24,526 bases of DNA from JBBTRP01 sp038065125 (GTDB lineage: Bacteria; Patescibacteriota; Patescibacteriia; JACQRZ01): NCBI GenBank assembly GCA_038065125.1, contig JBBTRP010000051.1, positions 1-24,526 of the forward strand, written 5' to 3'. The notes beneath the pieces are model-generated. The model saw only the letters and a program-made list of their open reading frames with translations. It made no database searches and had not been told where the DNA came from. The position numbers and the translations under genes are program-made. How positions within the stretch are numbered: the first letter of the stretch is position 1; the number at the start of each line of letters is the position of its first letter. Of the stretch, positions 14,735-21,394 are shown piece by piece.

Positions 14735-15908
14735 AAATGTGCCACCGATAAGTGGTGAGCTCTTTGAGTCCGACGGGACCGCGCGCATGCAGCTTGGACG
14801 TTGAGATTCCCATTTCTGAGCCCAGACCGAACACATACCCATCATGCAGGCGCGTTGATGCGTTTACAAAGAGCGCTGCGGCATCAAGTGATCTCAGAAA
14901 CCACTCAATCACGGTCGCGTCACGGGCGATAATTCCTTCCGTGTGCAACTTCGTATGCTTCTGGATGAACCGGATCGCATCGTCAGCATCCTTCACGATT
15001 TTGATACCTACCACTGGACCAAGGGTTTCCCTATCCCAGTCCAGTGTTTTTTTTACTGCGACATTGTGTGACGTCAGTGCTGCAGTGATTTGTGGCACGA
15101 ACTTCTCGGCAATGTCGCGATGAACAAGAATCGTGTCCAGGGAGTTGCACGCAGCCGGCTTAGAAGTTTTCGCATTAAGAAGAATCTTTTCTGCCAATGT
15201 AAGATCAGCACTTCTATCAACGAATACACGCGCGCCGCCTGCGGCATGAGCAAGCACAGGAATACGCGATTGCGCCATAACGGCTTTGACCATTTCATAT
15301 CCGCCACGCGCAATAACCAAATCGATACTGTCACTGCGCTTCAATAAATTACGTGTGACAGAACGATCGGAAGATGAAATGAACGATATCGCATATTCAG
15401 GAAGACCTGACACTCTCAGTGCGCTCCGTACACAGTCAAACAACGCCCGATTCGTCCGCAGAGCCTGGGAACCACCCTTTAGAATCGCCGCATTACCGGA
15501 CTTCAGACACAGTCCCGCCGCGTCGATGGTGACCTCAGGCCGCGCCTCATAGATAACCAGGAGGACCCCTAGGGGTACACGAACTTTTTTCAGAATCAAC
15601 CCATTTTCCAGTGTACTGTGTTCCAGAACTTCACCGATGCCGCTTTTTAAACGCCGTATCGAATCCACTTTTTTCGTAAGCTGAGTAATTCCACGGTCAT
15701 CGAGTTCAAGGCGCACAACGAATGAGTGCGCCGTGCGCGTGGCTTTCGCCTCTCGAACATCGCGCACATTTGCGGCGAGAATTTTTTTCTGAGCGCGGGC
15801 AATCTCATCCGTGAGAGCGGTTAAAAACGCATTGCGTTGCCGCTCAGAGCTTACCGCGAGATCACGCGCAGCCTGGGTAATTTTTTTTAGGTTGATCGCC
15901 GGTCTCAT
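14706..15908 (-). CDS. proA: Gamma-glutamyl phosphate reductase
   Basis: Second step of proline synthesis, making glutamate 5-semialdehyde with NADPH. The 400-residue protein has PLGVLLVIYEARPEVTIDAAGL (about 112-133), a KGGSQA cofactor turn, and catalytic Cys254 in KPAACNSLDT. The C-terminal GPVGLKELTTYRW is typical. Its ATG overlaps the stop of the DivIC-like gene by 4 bases, an unusual pairing of metabolism with cell division in one transcript. Confidence 0.96.
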   Translation of the reverse strand: MRPAINLKKITQAARDLAVSSERQRNAFLTALTDEIARAQKKILAANVRDVREAKATRTAHSFVVRLELDDRGITQLTKKVDSIRRLKSGIGEVLEHSTLENGLILKKVRVPLGVLLVIYEARPEVTIDAAGLCLKSGNAAILKGGSQALRTNRALFDCVRSALRVSGLPEYAISFISSSDRSVTRNLLKRSDSIDLVIARGGYEMVKAVMAQSRIPVLAHAAGGARVFVDRSADLTLAEKILLNAKTSKPAACNSLDTILVHRDIAEKFVPQITAALTSHNVAVKKTLDWDRETLGPVVGIKIVKDADDAIRFIQKHTKLHTEGIIARDATVIEWFLRSLDAAALFVNASTRLHDGYVFGLGSEMGISTSKLHARGPVGLKELTTYRWHIYGTGQIRKE

Positions 15909-16297
15909 TTCTGTTCAGTTTGAAAAAAATACTCCCACCACAATATCGAGTTACTTTTTTGCGCGGCATCCCGCCTATCCGCGATGTCTTCTTGGCTGCC
16001 CGAACTCTTTCTCATCTGTGCGGGAGATGAGAGCGCAACGGCGATCTCGCCTTCTTTCTGTAAACCCAATTTTAAGCGCGCCTCCTTTTCTGCAAAAAAA
16101 TCGCTCTGGAGAAATGAGGTGAACTCTCGAAGCTCTCGCTGACTCTTTTCTAAATCTCCAATTGTTTTCTCAAGAGATCGGATGTCCTTATTGGTCTCAT
16201 AGCTCATCACCAAGACCTCGCCAAGCTTGAAGAGTAAAAGCACGAGAACAGGAATAGCCAACAGAATGATAAACTTAGAAATGAGAAGTCGCCTCAT
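15905..16297 (-). CDS. DivIC/FtsB-like septum formation protein
   Basis: A 130-residue bitopic protein: one helix near the N-terminus (about 7-31), a coiled coil (about 38-62), then DFFAEKEARLKLGLQKEGEIAV, which matches the family's segment in which an acidic-ARxxLxxxxxGE pattern precedes a beta strand. DivIC/FtsB scaffolds the divisome with FtsL and FtsQ/DivIB. The tail after about residue 92 is poorly conserved and probably disordered. The start overlaps the PH-domain gene's stop and the end overlaps proA, both by 4 bases. Confidence 0.82.
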   Translation of the reverse strand: MRRLLISKFIILLAIPVLVLLLFKLGEVLVMSYETNKDIRSLEKTIGDLEKSQRELREFTSFLQSDFFAEKEARLKLGLQKEGEIAVALSSPAQMRKSSGSQEDIADRRDAAQKSNSILWWEYFFQTEQK

Positions 16298-16884
16298 ACC
16301 CGCTTCTTGAGCGTCGCCTTGTGCACGCGGCCCTTCTTTAAATTATTCTCACTAGTCAAAAGCTCAGTATCATCGTCAGTGTGGATCGGCTTTTTTACGC
16401 GAGAGATTTGACCGGAAATGGATGTGAGTACCTCGTTAGGATCGCTCACGTCATGAAGCGTGAATGAATGGCTTGAGGTGTACAGAGTAAGTGCAACATC
16501 GCCAAAACGGAAAAGAACCGAAAATGGCCCATGCGTTTTACACGAGAGCTCGCTGATATTTTCAAGTAAAATCTCTTGGGTTTGTTTTTTGAAAAATCCA
16601 GTTCGACGGATGCCAAAGAGTCTACGGGACGTGAGAATGTAGAGAGTGCCATACCACGCAAAGGCCTGTCGCAGTAAGAAGACAAGGTCGAGTGTGGCGA
16701 GCACGAGAAAGATGCCGACTCCGGCAAGCCCCAACCGAAAAAACGGAAACAAAAAAAGGAACAACATACACAAGGCGACGGATGGCAAAGCAAGATGTCT
16801 GACCGCAGAGAACGTGTGCGCACGAAAAATACCGACGATCTGCTCGCCGGGATCAAGATTCACTGTTTCAGTAAAGGCTCCCAT
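16294..16884 (-). CDS. Membrane protein with bacterial PH domain (YdbS/bPH2-like)
   Basis: The ATG at 16884 gives 196 residues; an upstream Met at 16935 would place a terminator inside the coding sequence, so it is rejected. The N-terminus MGAFTETVNLDPGEQIVG is the usual lead-in to a pair of membrane helices (about 27-70), followed by a PH-like domain with WYGTLYILTSRRLFGIRR and a FGDVALTLYTS strand. The last 40 residues are charged. The function of bPH2 proteins is little known. It heads the operon with the DivIC-like and proline genes. Confidence 0.78.
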   Translation of the reverse strand: MGAFTETVNLDPGEQIVGIFRAHTFSAVRHLALPSVALCMLFLFLFPFFRLGLAGVGIFLVLATLDLVFLLRQAFAWYGTLYILTSRRLFGIRRTGFFKKQTQEILLENISELSCKTHGPFSVLFRFGDVALTLYTSSHSFTLHDVSDPNEVLTSISGQISRVKKPIHTDDDTELLTSENNLKKGRVHKATLKKRV

Positions 16885-16897
16885 GAGGTCAACTATA

Positions 16898-16926
16898 GCA
16901 AAATAAAACACCCCGTTCCAGGGGTG
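16898..16926 (-). terminator. Rho-independent terminator of the winged-helix regulator gene
   Basis: On the minus strand, CACCCC-TGGAAC-GGGGTG (16926-16909) is followed by TTTTATTTT. It lies 24 bases after the regulator's stop and 14 before the next ATG. A TATAGT box at about 16899-16894 overlaps its tail and may be the -10 of the next operon, giving an almost leaderless mRNA. Confidence 0.8.
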
Positions 16927-16949
16927 CCGGTGCATGAGGGTGGACTTCG

Positions 16950-17615
16950 CTATGTTTGCGAAATGCCCAGATGATCGATGACGACTATTTTCTTGGAATC
17001 GAGAATTTTGAACAGAAACCGATCCGTCAAGCTCTTTCGATACAAGAACTCCTCGGTCGTCATCGTGCTAAAGTTAATCTCACGCTCGAACTCCCGTTCA
17101 TAAAACGAAATAAGCTTTACGATTTTTTGTTTAGAAATGTCCCCGACCACAAGCAAATCGACCGGAGCGCCTTCCGTCTGTAGAAAAAAACCGGTGATCA
17201 TTGCAAAGTCGACCGACTCAAGATTTTTAAGCTCTCCGATGAACTTTTTCTGGAACAAGAGGGGGCTTCTCAGGAGGAGAAGGTAGAGCTCTTTATGTAG
17301 AACAAATTCCTTGTTCACCGTATAGTACTTTTTTGGCTGGGTTTCTTTTCTCTTGGTACCTTTCTTTTCTGCGGGCTTTTTTTTATCAAACTCCTCGTCT
17401 GCATCTGTTTCGAGCTTGAGCACCTTAGGATCGCTTGCCGGAACAACGCGAATCAGCCCGCAGTGCTCTAAATTATCAAGTTCTCGGCGAACCGAATTGA
17501 TTTGAGTGTCGATCACCCGAGTCAGCTCACGGATGAAATATATCTGCTCGGGATTGAGCAAAAAAAGCTTCATGAGCTTTGTGCGGGTCTTTGAACCAAA
17601 TAATTGTTCAAGCAT
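16950..17615 (-). CDS. Winged-helix transcriptional regulator with nucleotidyltransferase-like C-terminal domain
   Basis: The ATG at 17615 (MLEQLFGSKTRTKLMKLF) begins a typical winged helix (about 1-65), with LTRVIDTQINSVRRELDNLE as the recognition region. A lysine-rich linker (about 75-100) follows, and then a domain with VDLLVVGD and an EREINFSTMTTEEF strand-helix that recalls the nucleotidyltransferase fold without its catalytic GS and paired Asp. This two-part layout recurs in CPR genomes as a regulator of unknown target. It is divergent from the 773-residue membrane protein gene, with an inverted repeat in the gap. Thirteen extra codons upstream are rejected as they do not fit the family start. 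Confidence 0.75.
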   Translation of the reverse strand: MLEQLFGSKTRTKLMKLFLLNPEQIYFIRELTRVIDTQINSVRRELDNLEHCGLIRVVPASDPKVLKLETDADEEFDKKKPAEKKGTKRKETQPKKYYTVNKEFVLHKELYLLLLRSPLLFQKKFIGELKNLESVDFAMITGFFLQTEGAPVDLLVVGDISKQKIVKLISFYEREFEREINFSTMTTEEFLYRKSLTDRFLFKILDSKKIVVIDHLGISQT

Positions 17616-17629
17616 AGATGGAAGGGCGT

Positions 17630-17655
17630 TTTGTGTGGGGAGACCTGAACACAAA
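17630..17655. promoter_or_regulatory. Candidate operator between the divergent genes
   Basis: TTTGTGT (17630-17636) and ACACAAA (17649-17655) form a perfect 7-bp inverted repeat with a 12-base spacer, 15 bases upstream of the regulator's ATG. The 19-base centre-to-centre distance suits a dimeric winged-helix protein. Autoregulation is an inference. Confidence 0.45.
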
Positions 17656-17663
17656 TCGTACTC

Positions 17664-17691
17664 TTGCGAAAAATCAATGAGACTGTATACT
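17664..17691 (+). promoter_or_regulatory. Sigma-70-type promoter of the 773-residue membrane protein
   Basis: TTGCGA (17664-17669), 16-base spacer, TATACT (17686-17691). A start site near 17698 would leave a leader of about 17 bases before the ATG at 17715, with no Shine-Dalgarno. Confidence 0.6.
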
Positions 17692-17714
17692 ACCTCTGTT
17701 TTTCTGTCTAGTCT

Positions 17715-20036
17715 ATGGCTTCACATACCCGAGTTTTTCTCTCAAAACTATCGCTCCCCGGTAAGCTCAATGATGAGCTTTCTTACGTATTTGGCGATAC
17801 TCTCGACCAAGGGCCCTCTCACGGCGTCACGCTCTTCGGCGTGTTTCACATGAAAGCGTCCGACGAGGTGTATCACGCAATCATCAAGGAAACCGTAAAA
17901 AATTATCTTGATTTTTTTCATCGTTCCCCTCGCTCAGTAAGCTCCCCTCTCCCCGACGGTGAGTTCGACTCAAATGAGTTTGTTTTTGAAAACGCGATCC
18001 AATATACAAACGAACGCGTCACGGATTGCATTCTTCGGGAAGCTGATCCGGCCTCAAATTCACGAGCGTTTGACCACAAAAAAGTCCACTTCGTGCTCGG
18101 CGCGCTCTTTGGCGATACGCTCTTTTTGAACATTACCGGTGACGAAATACATCCAATCTACATATACCCTGTTTTTCGCAAAGGAGGGTTCTCGCATTAC
18201 GCGATCATGAACATTGACCAGAGCGAGAAGGAGTCCCATGATGTACATCGCCTTTTTGCCAGCATTGTGTCCGGCTCCCTCTCGATCACAGGAAGCACTC
18301 TCACGGTATGTAACCAGGCGTTCTTGGATTACATCTCAATCGATCAACTCAAGCAGGCTGCGACAAACATGCCCATTCAAAATCTTGCCGGGTACTTTGA
18401 GGGACTCCTCTCAAAGGCCCATGGCCGCAATGATTTTTCGGCGCTGTTCATCAACCCGCACTACGCGGGACCTGAGCACGCTGAAAAGCCTCGCTCAACA
18501 GTTTCGAATACGTCGATGGCCAGCCTCAATTCGACGGCGGCAGGCACCAAAACAATTCTCACCCCCAATCTTCCTGCGGTCGCCGTGTCGGGTACGCTCA
18601 AGGGAGCACGCTCGGTTCTGTCATTGATCGCACGAACCCTTCCCCTAATCATCACTGCTTTCCACACTACCACAGCAACCATACGGCGTATTCTTCGTTC
18701 GCCGGCAGTCCGATCAAAAATCTCGACAATCCGAAGAAGCGGACTTCCAAAAGTTTCACCGGCTCAATTTCTTGCGCGAGTGCAGCTTGCCGGATCAATG
18801 GTGATGCATCATGCGAAAAGACTGTTCACAACCGGAGCATTTCAGGAGACACTCTCATCACTCCCGGCGCGTTTTGCCGCACTCGGACGGGGTCTTCGAT
18901 TAGGTCTTGTGCAAAAACTCCACATTCTCTCCCCCGCATCCAAGGCGCTCCTGATTTTGAGTTGCGTTTTTCTCATCCTCTTCTTCCAAAGCATTCTATC
19001 GATCCAAGCAAAGCAGAAGGAGGCAAAACGTGTTGGGGTTCTCCAAGAAATGTTTCGCATCGCAGATCTGAAATCTGATCTAGCTGAAGCGAGTCTTCTG
19101 TACGAAAACGGAGAGCGAGCACGCGCAATTCTCCTCGAAGCGGAAACAGCACTCACGTATGCTCTTGCTGTGACCGATGCCGAAAAACAGCGCATCACCT
19201 CAACGAATGATCGAATCCGAACCATTCGCGGACGGATCAGTAAAATGATGGTTATACAGAATCCTGCTGTTCTTGCCGATATCTCGCAAGTCATTCCGAA
19301 CTGGCAAAGCGCGCACCTTGTCGCGGTAGGAAATAAAGCATTTCTTACGACTCCTGACGCGGTATACCGCATACATCCCGAGAACGCTTCCATTTCCCAA
19401 ATTGACACACAAGCGAAGCTTGTCGGTATTCGCTGCGGCGCGGCGCTCAACAAGAATACCCTCGCGCTCTGTTTAGGCGATGCGAATCGCATCGGACTCG
19501 TGAATATCAAGGATGAGGCGGTTAAAGTTGCCGGCGTGGCGCTCCATGAGACAGAAAAGGAGCTGACCCATGTTGCACTATATAATGACCGGCTCTATAC
19601 GATTGATGCGCAGTCGCTCATGCTGTATCGACATCAGCGGTCCGGCGACTCATTCGGGGCCGGGAGCCGATGGTTTTCAGGCGTACAAAATACTCTTGCA
19701 TCTGTTCGAGACTTTTCTGTGGACGGAACGATTTTTACGCTCAGCCCCCCCAGCACTGTTGTTCAGTTCGCAAATGGGAAGAAAACCGGTTTTTCGCTTG
19801 CTTCAATCGATCCGCCGATCTCCGAACTCACCAAACTTTGGACCGATGACACTCGGGACGACCTGTATCTTCTGGAGCCCGCGGGTAAGCGAATCGTGGT
19901 TATACATAAAAAAAATGGACTGCTTAAGAATCAGTGGCAGTCCGACGCATTTACGGACATGAAGGACTTCGTTGTTCTTGGTAAAGAACTCCTTGTTCTT
20001 GCGGGATCGACTCTGTATCGAATACCTCTCAAGTGA
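17715..20036 (+). CDS. Membrane protein with degenerate PP2C-like domain and extracellular propeller-like domain
   Basis: The product has 773 residues in four parts. Residues about 1-247 follow the PP2C/PPM phosphatase plan (FGALF-like strand HFVLGALFGDTLFLNITGDE at 124-143; GSTLTVCNQAFLDYIS at 192-207 where active enzymes have a GDxLLLCSDGLTD form; HGRNDFSALFI at 236-246 for the terminal RDNxTxIxV), but the metal-binding Asp residues are gone. A basic linker (about 255-405) follows, then one hydrophobic helix (411-430), a coiled-coil-like stretch (about 432-510) and a beta-rich repeat domain (520-773) with repeated strands such as LYTIDAQSLMLYRH. The positive linker puts the N-terminus inside. 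It is likely a receptor-like pseudophosphatase; the PP2C link is my pattern match. It has its own promoter and ends at a strong terminator. Confidence 0.7.
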   Translation: MASHTRVFLSKLSLPGKLNDELSYVFGDTLDQGPSHGVTLFGVFHMKASDEVYHAIIKETVKNYLDFFHRSPRSVSSPLPDGEFDSNEFVFENAIQYTNERVTDCILREADPASNSRAFDHKKVHFVLGALFGDTLFLNITGDEIHPIYIYPVFRKGGFSHYAIMNIDQSEKESHDVHRLFASIVSGSLSITGSTLTVCNQAFLDYISIDQLKQAATNMPIQNLAGYFEGLLSKAHGRNDFSALFINPHYAGPEHAEKPRSTVSNTSMASLNSTAAGTKTILTPNLPAVAVSGTLKGARSVLSLIARTLPLIITAFHTTTATIRRILRSPAVRSKISTIRRSGLPKVSPAQFLARVQLAGSMVMHHAKRLFTTGAFQETLSSLPARFAALGRGLRLGLVQKLHILSPASKALLILSCVFLILFFQSILSIQAKQKEAKRVGVLQEMFRIADLKSDLAEASLLYENGERARAILLEAETALTYALAVTDAEKQRITSTNDRIRTIRGRISKMMVIQNPAVLADISQVIPNWQSAHLVAVGNKAFLTTPDAVYRIHPENASISQIDTQAKLVGIRCGAALNKNTLALCLGDANRIGLVNIKDEAVKVAGVALHETEKELTHVALYNDRLYTIDAQSLMLYRHQRSGDSFGAGSRWFSGVQNTLASVRDFSVDGTIFTLSPPSTVVQFANGKKTGFSLASIDPPISELTKLWTDDTRDDLYLLEPAGKRIVVIHKKNGLLKNQWQSDAFTDMKDFVVLGKELLVLAGSTLYRIPLK

Positions 20037-20054
20037 AAAATTCTATTGAACTAC

Positions 20055-20083
20055 AAAACCCCCCTCAACCTGAGGGGGGTTTT
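20055..20083. terminator. Bidirectional terminator between convergent genes
   Basis: A perfect 13-bp stem, AAAACCCCCCTCA (20055-20067) with TGAGGGGGGTTTT (20071-20083) and a 3-base loop. The A/T ends work on both strands, ending the membrane protein gene and rplL. Confidence 0.9.
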
Positions 20084-20102
20084 AAATAGACTGTGACGAG
20101 AT

Positions 20103-20504
20103 TTATTTCAGGGTCGCCTTTGCACCAGCCTCTTCTAGTTTCTTCTTCATGGTTTCGGCGTCAGCTTTTGACACACCCTCCTTTACAACCTTTGGAGCGG
20201 CATCAACTAAATCTTTCGCCTCCTTCAAACCGAGCTGCGTCATCTCACGAACCGCCTTGATGACGTTGATCTTATTTGCGCCCACTTCGGTCAACTCGAC
20301 ATCAAAGGACGTTTTCTCCTCTTCTGCCGGAGCGGCCACACCCGCGCCACCTCCTGCCATCATAACTGGAGCTGCGGCAGATACTCCAAATTTCCCTTCA
20401 AGCACCTTCACGAGTTCTGCAAGATCGAGCACCGAAAGTTTCTCAATCTTTTCAACGAGATCTTTGAATTTTTCCGGTACCTCACCTTTTGTTTCTTCTG
20501 ACAT
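20103..20504 (-). CDS. rplL: Ribosomal protein bL12 (L7/L12)
   Basis: The stalk protein that recruits translation GTPases. The 133 residues have the dimerising N-terminal helices, an Ala/Gly-rich hinge (about 43-61) and a C-terminal domain with INVIKAVREMTQLGLKEAKDLVD. It follows rplJ by 30 bases and is the last gene before the bidirectional terminator. No rpoB follows, unlike the usual order. Confidence 0.97.
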   Translation of the reverse strand: MSEETKGEVPEKFKDLVEKIEKLSVLDLAELVKVLEGKFGVSAAAPVMMAGGGAGVAAPAEEEKTSFDVELTEVGANKINVIKAVREMTQLGLKEAKDLVDAAPKVVKEGVSKADAETMKKKLEEAGAKATLK

Positions 20505-20534
20505 ATGTGTATACGGATAATGATGAATGATTCG

Positions 20535-21074
20535 TTATGCCTTGCTCTGTCCAATGGCATTGAGGGTGTATAGGAGCGAACGAAGTGTCCCGCCCAGCAC
20601 GCCAACCATTCCCCGCAACGGATTTGCAAGTGTTGAGACCGTTTTTGCAAGGAGTTCTTCACGAGACGGAATACTGGCTAATTGCCGTACCCGCACGAGA
20701 TCCAGGTAGCGAGCATCTCCCTCCTCTTTCAGCATGACGCCTCCCAGAAGAGTGCACCGCTCAAATTCCTTTGCGAACCTCGCAAGGATTTTTGCAGGCG
20801 CAACCTCGTCACCGGATCCAAAACACGCGGCTATCTCGCCTTCAAGTGATTTGATGTTGATCTCGTCATATCCGGCTTCAGTGAACGCGCGTTTCAGAAG
20901 GGTCTTTTTTGCCATCGTCACGGAAACTTGTTCTTTCCGTGCCCCTTTGCGAACCGCATCCGCCTGGCTGACCTTCAGGCCGCCCAGGTTCGCAAACACC
21001 ACCGAGGTGCTTGTCTTTATTTTATCATCCAGAATTTTGAGGATATCCTGTTTGCTAGTTTTTGATCGAGCCAT
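20535..21074 (-). CDS. rplJ: Ribosomal protein uL10
   Basis: Base of the ribosomal stalk, binding 23S rRNA and L7/L12 dimers. The 179 residues match L10: the N-terminal globular part with VVFANLGGLKVSQADAVRKGAR, a KKTLLKRAF helix, FGSGDEVAPAKILARFAKEF, and a C-terminal helix that binds L12. The ATG at 21074 lies 16 bases after the T tract of an intrinsic terminator, so expression depends on read-through controlled by the leader. rplK and rplA do not precede it. Confidence 0.97.
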   Translation of the reverse strand: MARSKTSKQDILKILDDKIKTSTSVVFANLGGLKVSQADAVRKGARKEQVSVTMAKKTLLKRAFTEAGYDEINIKSLEGEIAACFGSGDEVAPAKILARFAKEFERCTLLGGVMLKEEGDARYLDLVRVRQLASIPSREELLAKTVSTLANPLRGMVGVLGGTLRSLLYTLNAIGQSKA

Positions 21075-21089
21075 GGAATAGCTTTTGGT

Positions 21090-21116
21090 AAATAAAAACT
21101 GTGTGTTGCCACACAG
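21090..21116 (-). terminator. Attenuator terminator in the rplJ leader
   Basis: On the minus strand, CTGTGTG-GCAA-CACACAG (21116-21099) is followed by TTTTTATTT. It is a textbook intrinsic terminator standing upstream of rplJ. Its 5' arm with two more bases (21118-21112) is a 7-bp perfect complement of CACAGAC at 21213-21207 near the start of the leader, which would act as antiterminator. Confidence 0.8.
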
Positions 21117-21218
21117 ACGGAAAAAACTTCGACCGCTCTCCAGCCTGGAGAAAGTTTCACCCTCGATAGGAAATTAAGTCCATCAAAAAATCTCAGGACG
21201 CCTATTGTCTGTGGGATG
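21090..21218 (-). ncRNA. Ribosomal protein L10 leader (autoregulatory mRNA structure)
   Basis: The leader transcript shows the L10-leader signature: ACAGACAATAGGCG, then a hairpin GTCC...GGAC (21199-21196 with 21181-21178), ACTTAATTTCCTATCGAGG, where ATAGG (21205-21201) pairs with CCTAT (21170-21166). This kink-turn-containing region is where L10 with L12 binds its own mRNA in Firmicutes and others. A second hairpin, CTCCAG-G-CTGGAG (21150-21138), with flanking AAACTT/AAGTTT, comes next, then the terminator. The match rests on remembered consensus and hand pairing. Confidence 0.8.
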
Positions 21219-21224
21219 ATTCAA

Positions 21225-21253
21225 AAGATACACAATCACGATCGCCCTGTCAA
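21225..21253 (-). promoter_or_regulatory. Strong sigma-70-type promoter for rplJ-rplL
   Basis: On the minus strand, a perfect -35 TTGACA (21253-21248), an exact 17-base spacer and TATCTT (21230-21225). The start site should lie near 21218, right where the L10 leader begins. The -35 box overlaps the end of the 52-aa ORF. Confidence 0.8.
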
Positions 21254-21394
21254 GTCTGGTGTGGTGATTCCTTTTTTACCAAATCTCACACCATGACTCT
21301 GTGGGTGAAAAGTCGATTGAACTGCGAGACGCCGGCTTGGGGTGCGGTAGGCGGTCTTTCCAGTCGTTCCCTTTTTTCGAGAGTAATTTTTCAT
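21236..21394 (-). CDS. Small basic ORF of 52 residues, translationally coupled to mltG
   Basis: The ATG (21394-21392) shares an ATGA overlap with the mltG stop, as at most gene junctions in this operon. The frame is open to a TGA at 21238-21236. The peptide begins MKNYSRKKGTTGK and is rich in Lys, Arg, Thr and Gly, with no membrane helix and no Cys. I recognise no family. Its 3' end runs across the -35 box of the rplJ promoter. A positive charge like this would suit nucleic-acid binding, or a small ribosome-associated protein. It may still be a chance frame, as the region also forms a TGGTGTG...CACACCA hairpin. Confidence 0.5.
   Translation of the reverse strand: MKNYSRKKGTTGKTAYRTPSRRLAVQSTFHPQSHGVRFGKKGITTPDLTGRS

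Noticed and set aside
14735..14845. Upstream extension of proC
   Set aside because: It overlaps proA out of frame, and the family start fits the Met at 14734.
18842..19510. 222-codon minus-strand frame inside the 773-residue gene
   Set aside because: Antisense shadow, rich in Arg, Ser and Phe as expected from the opposite strand.
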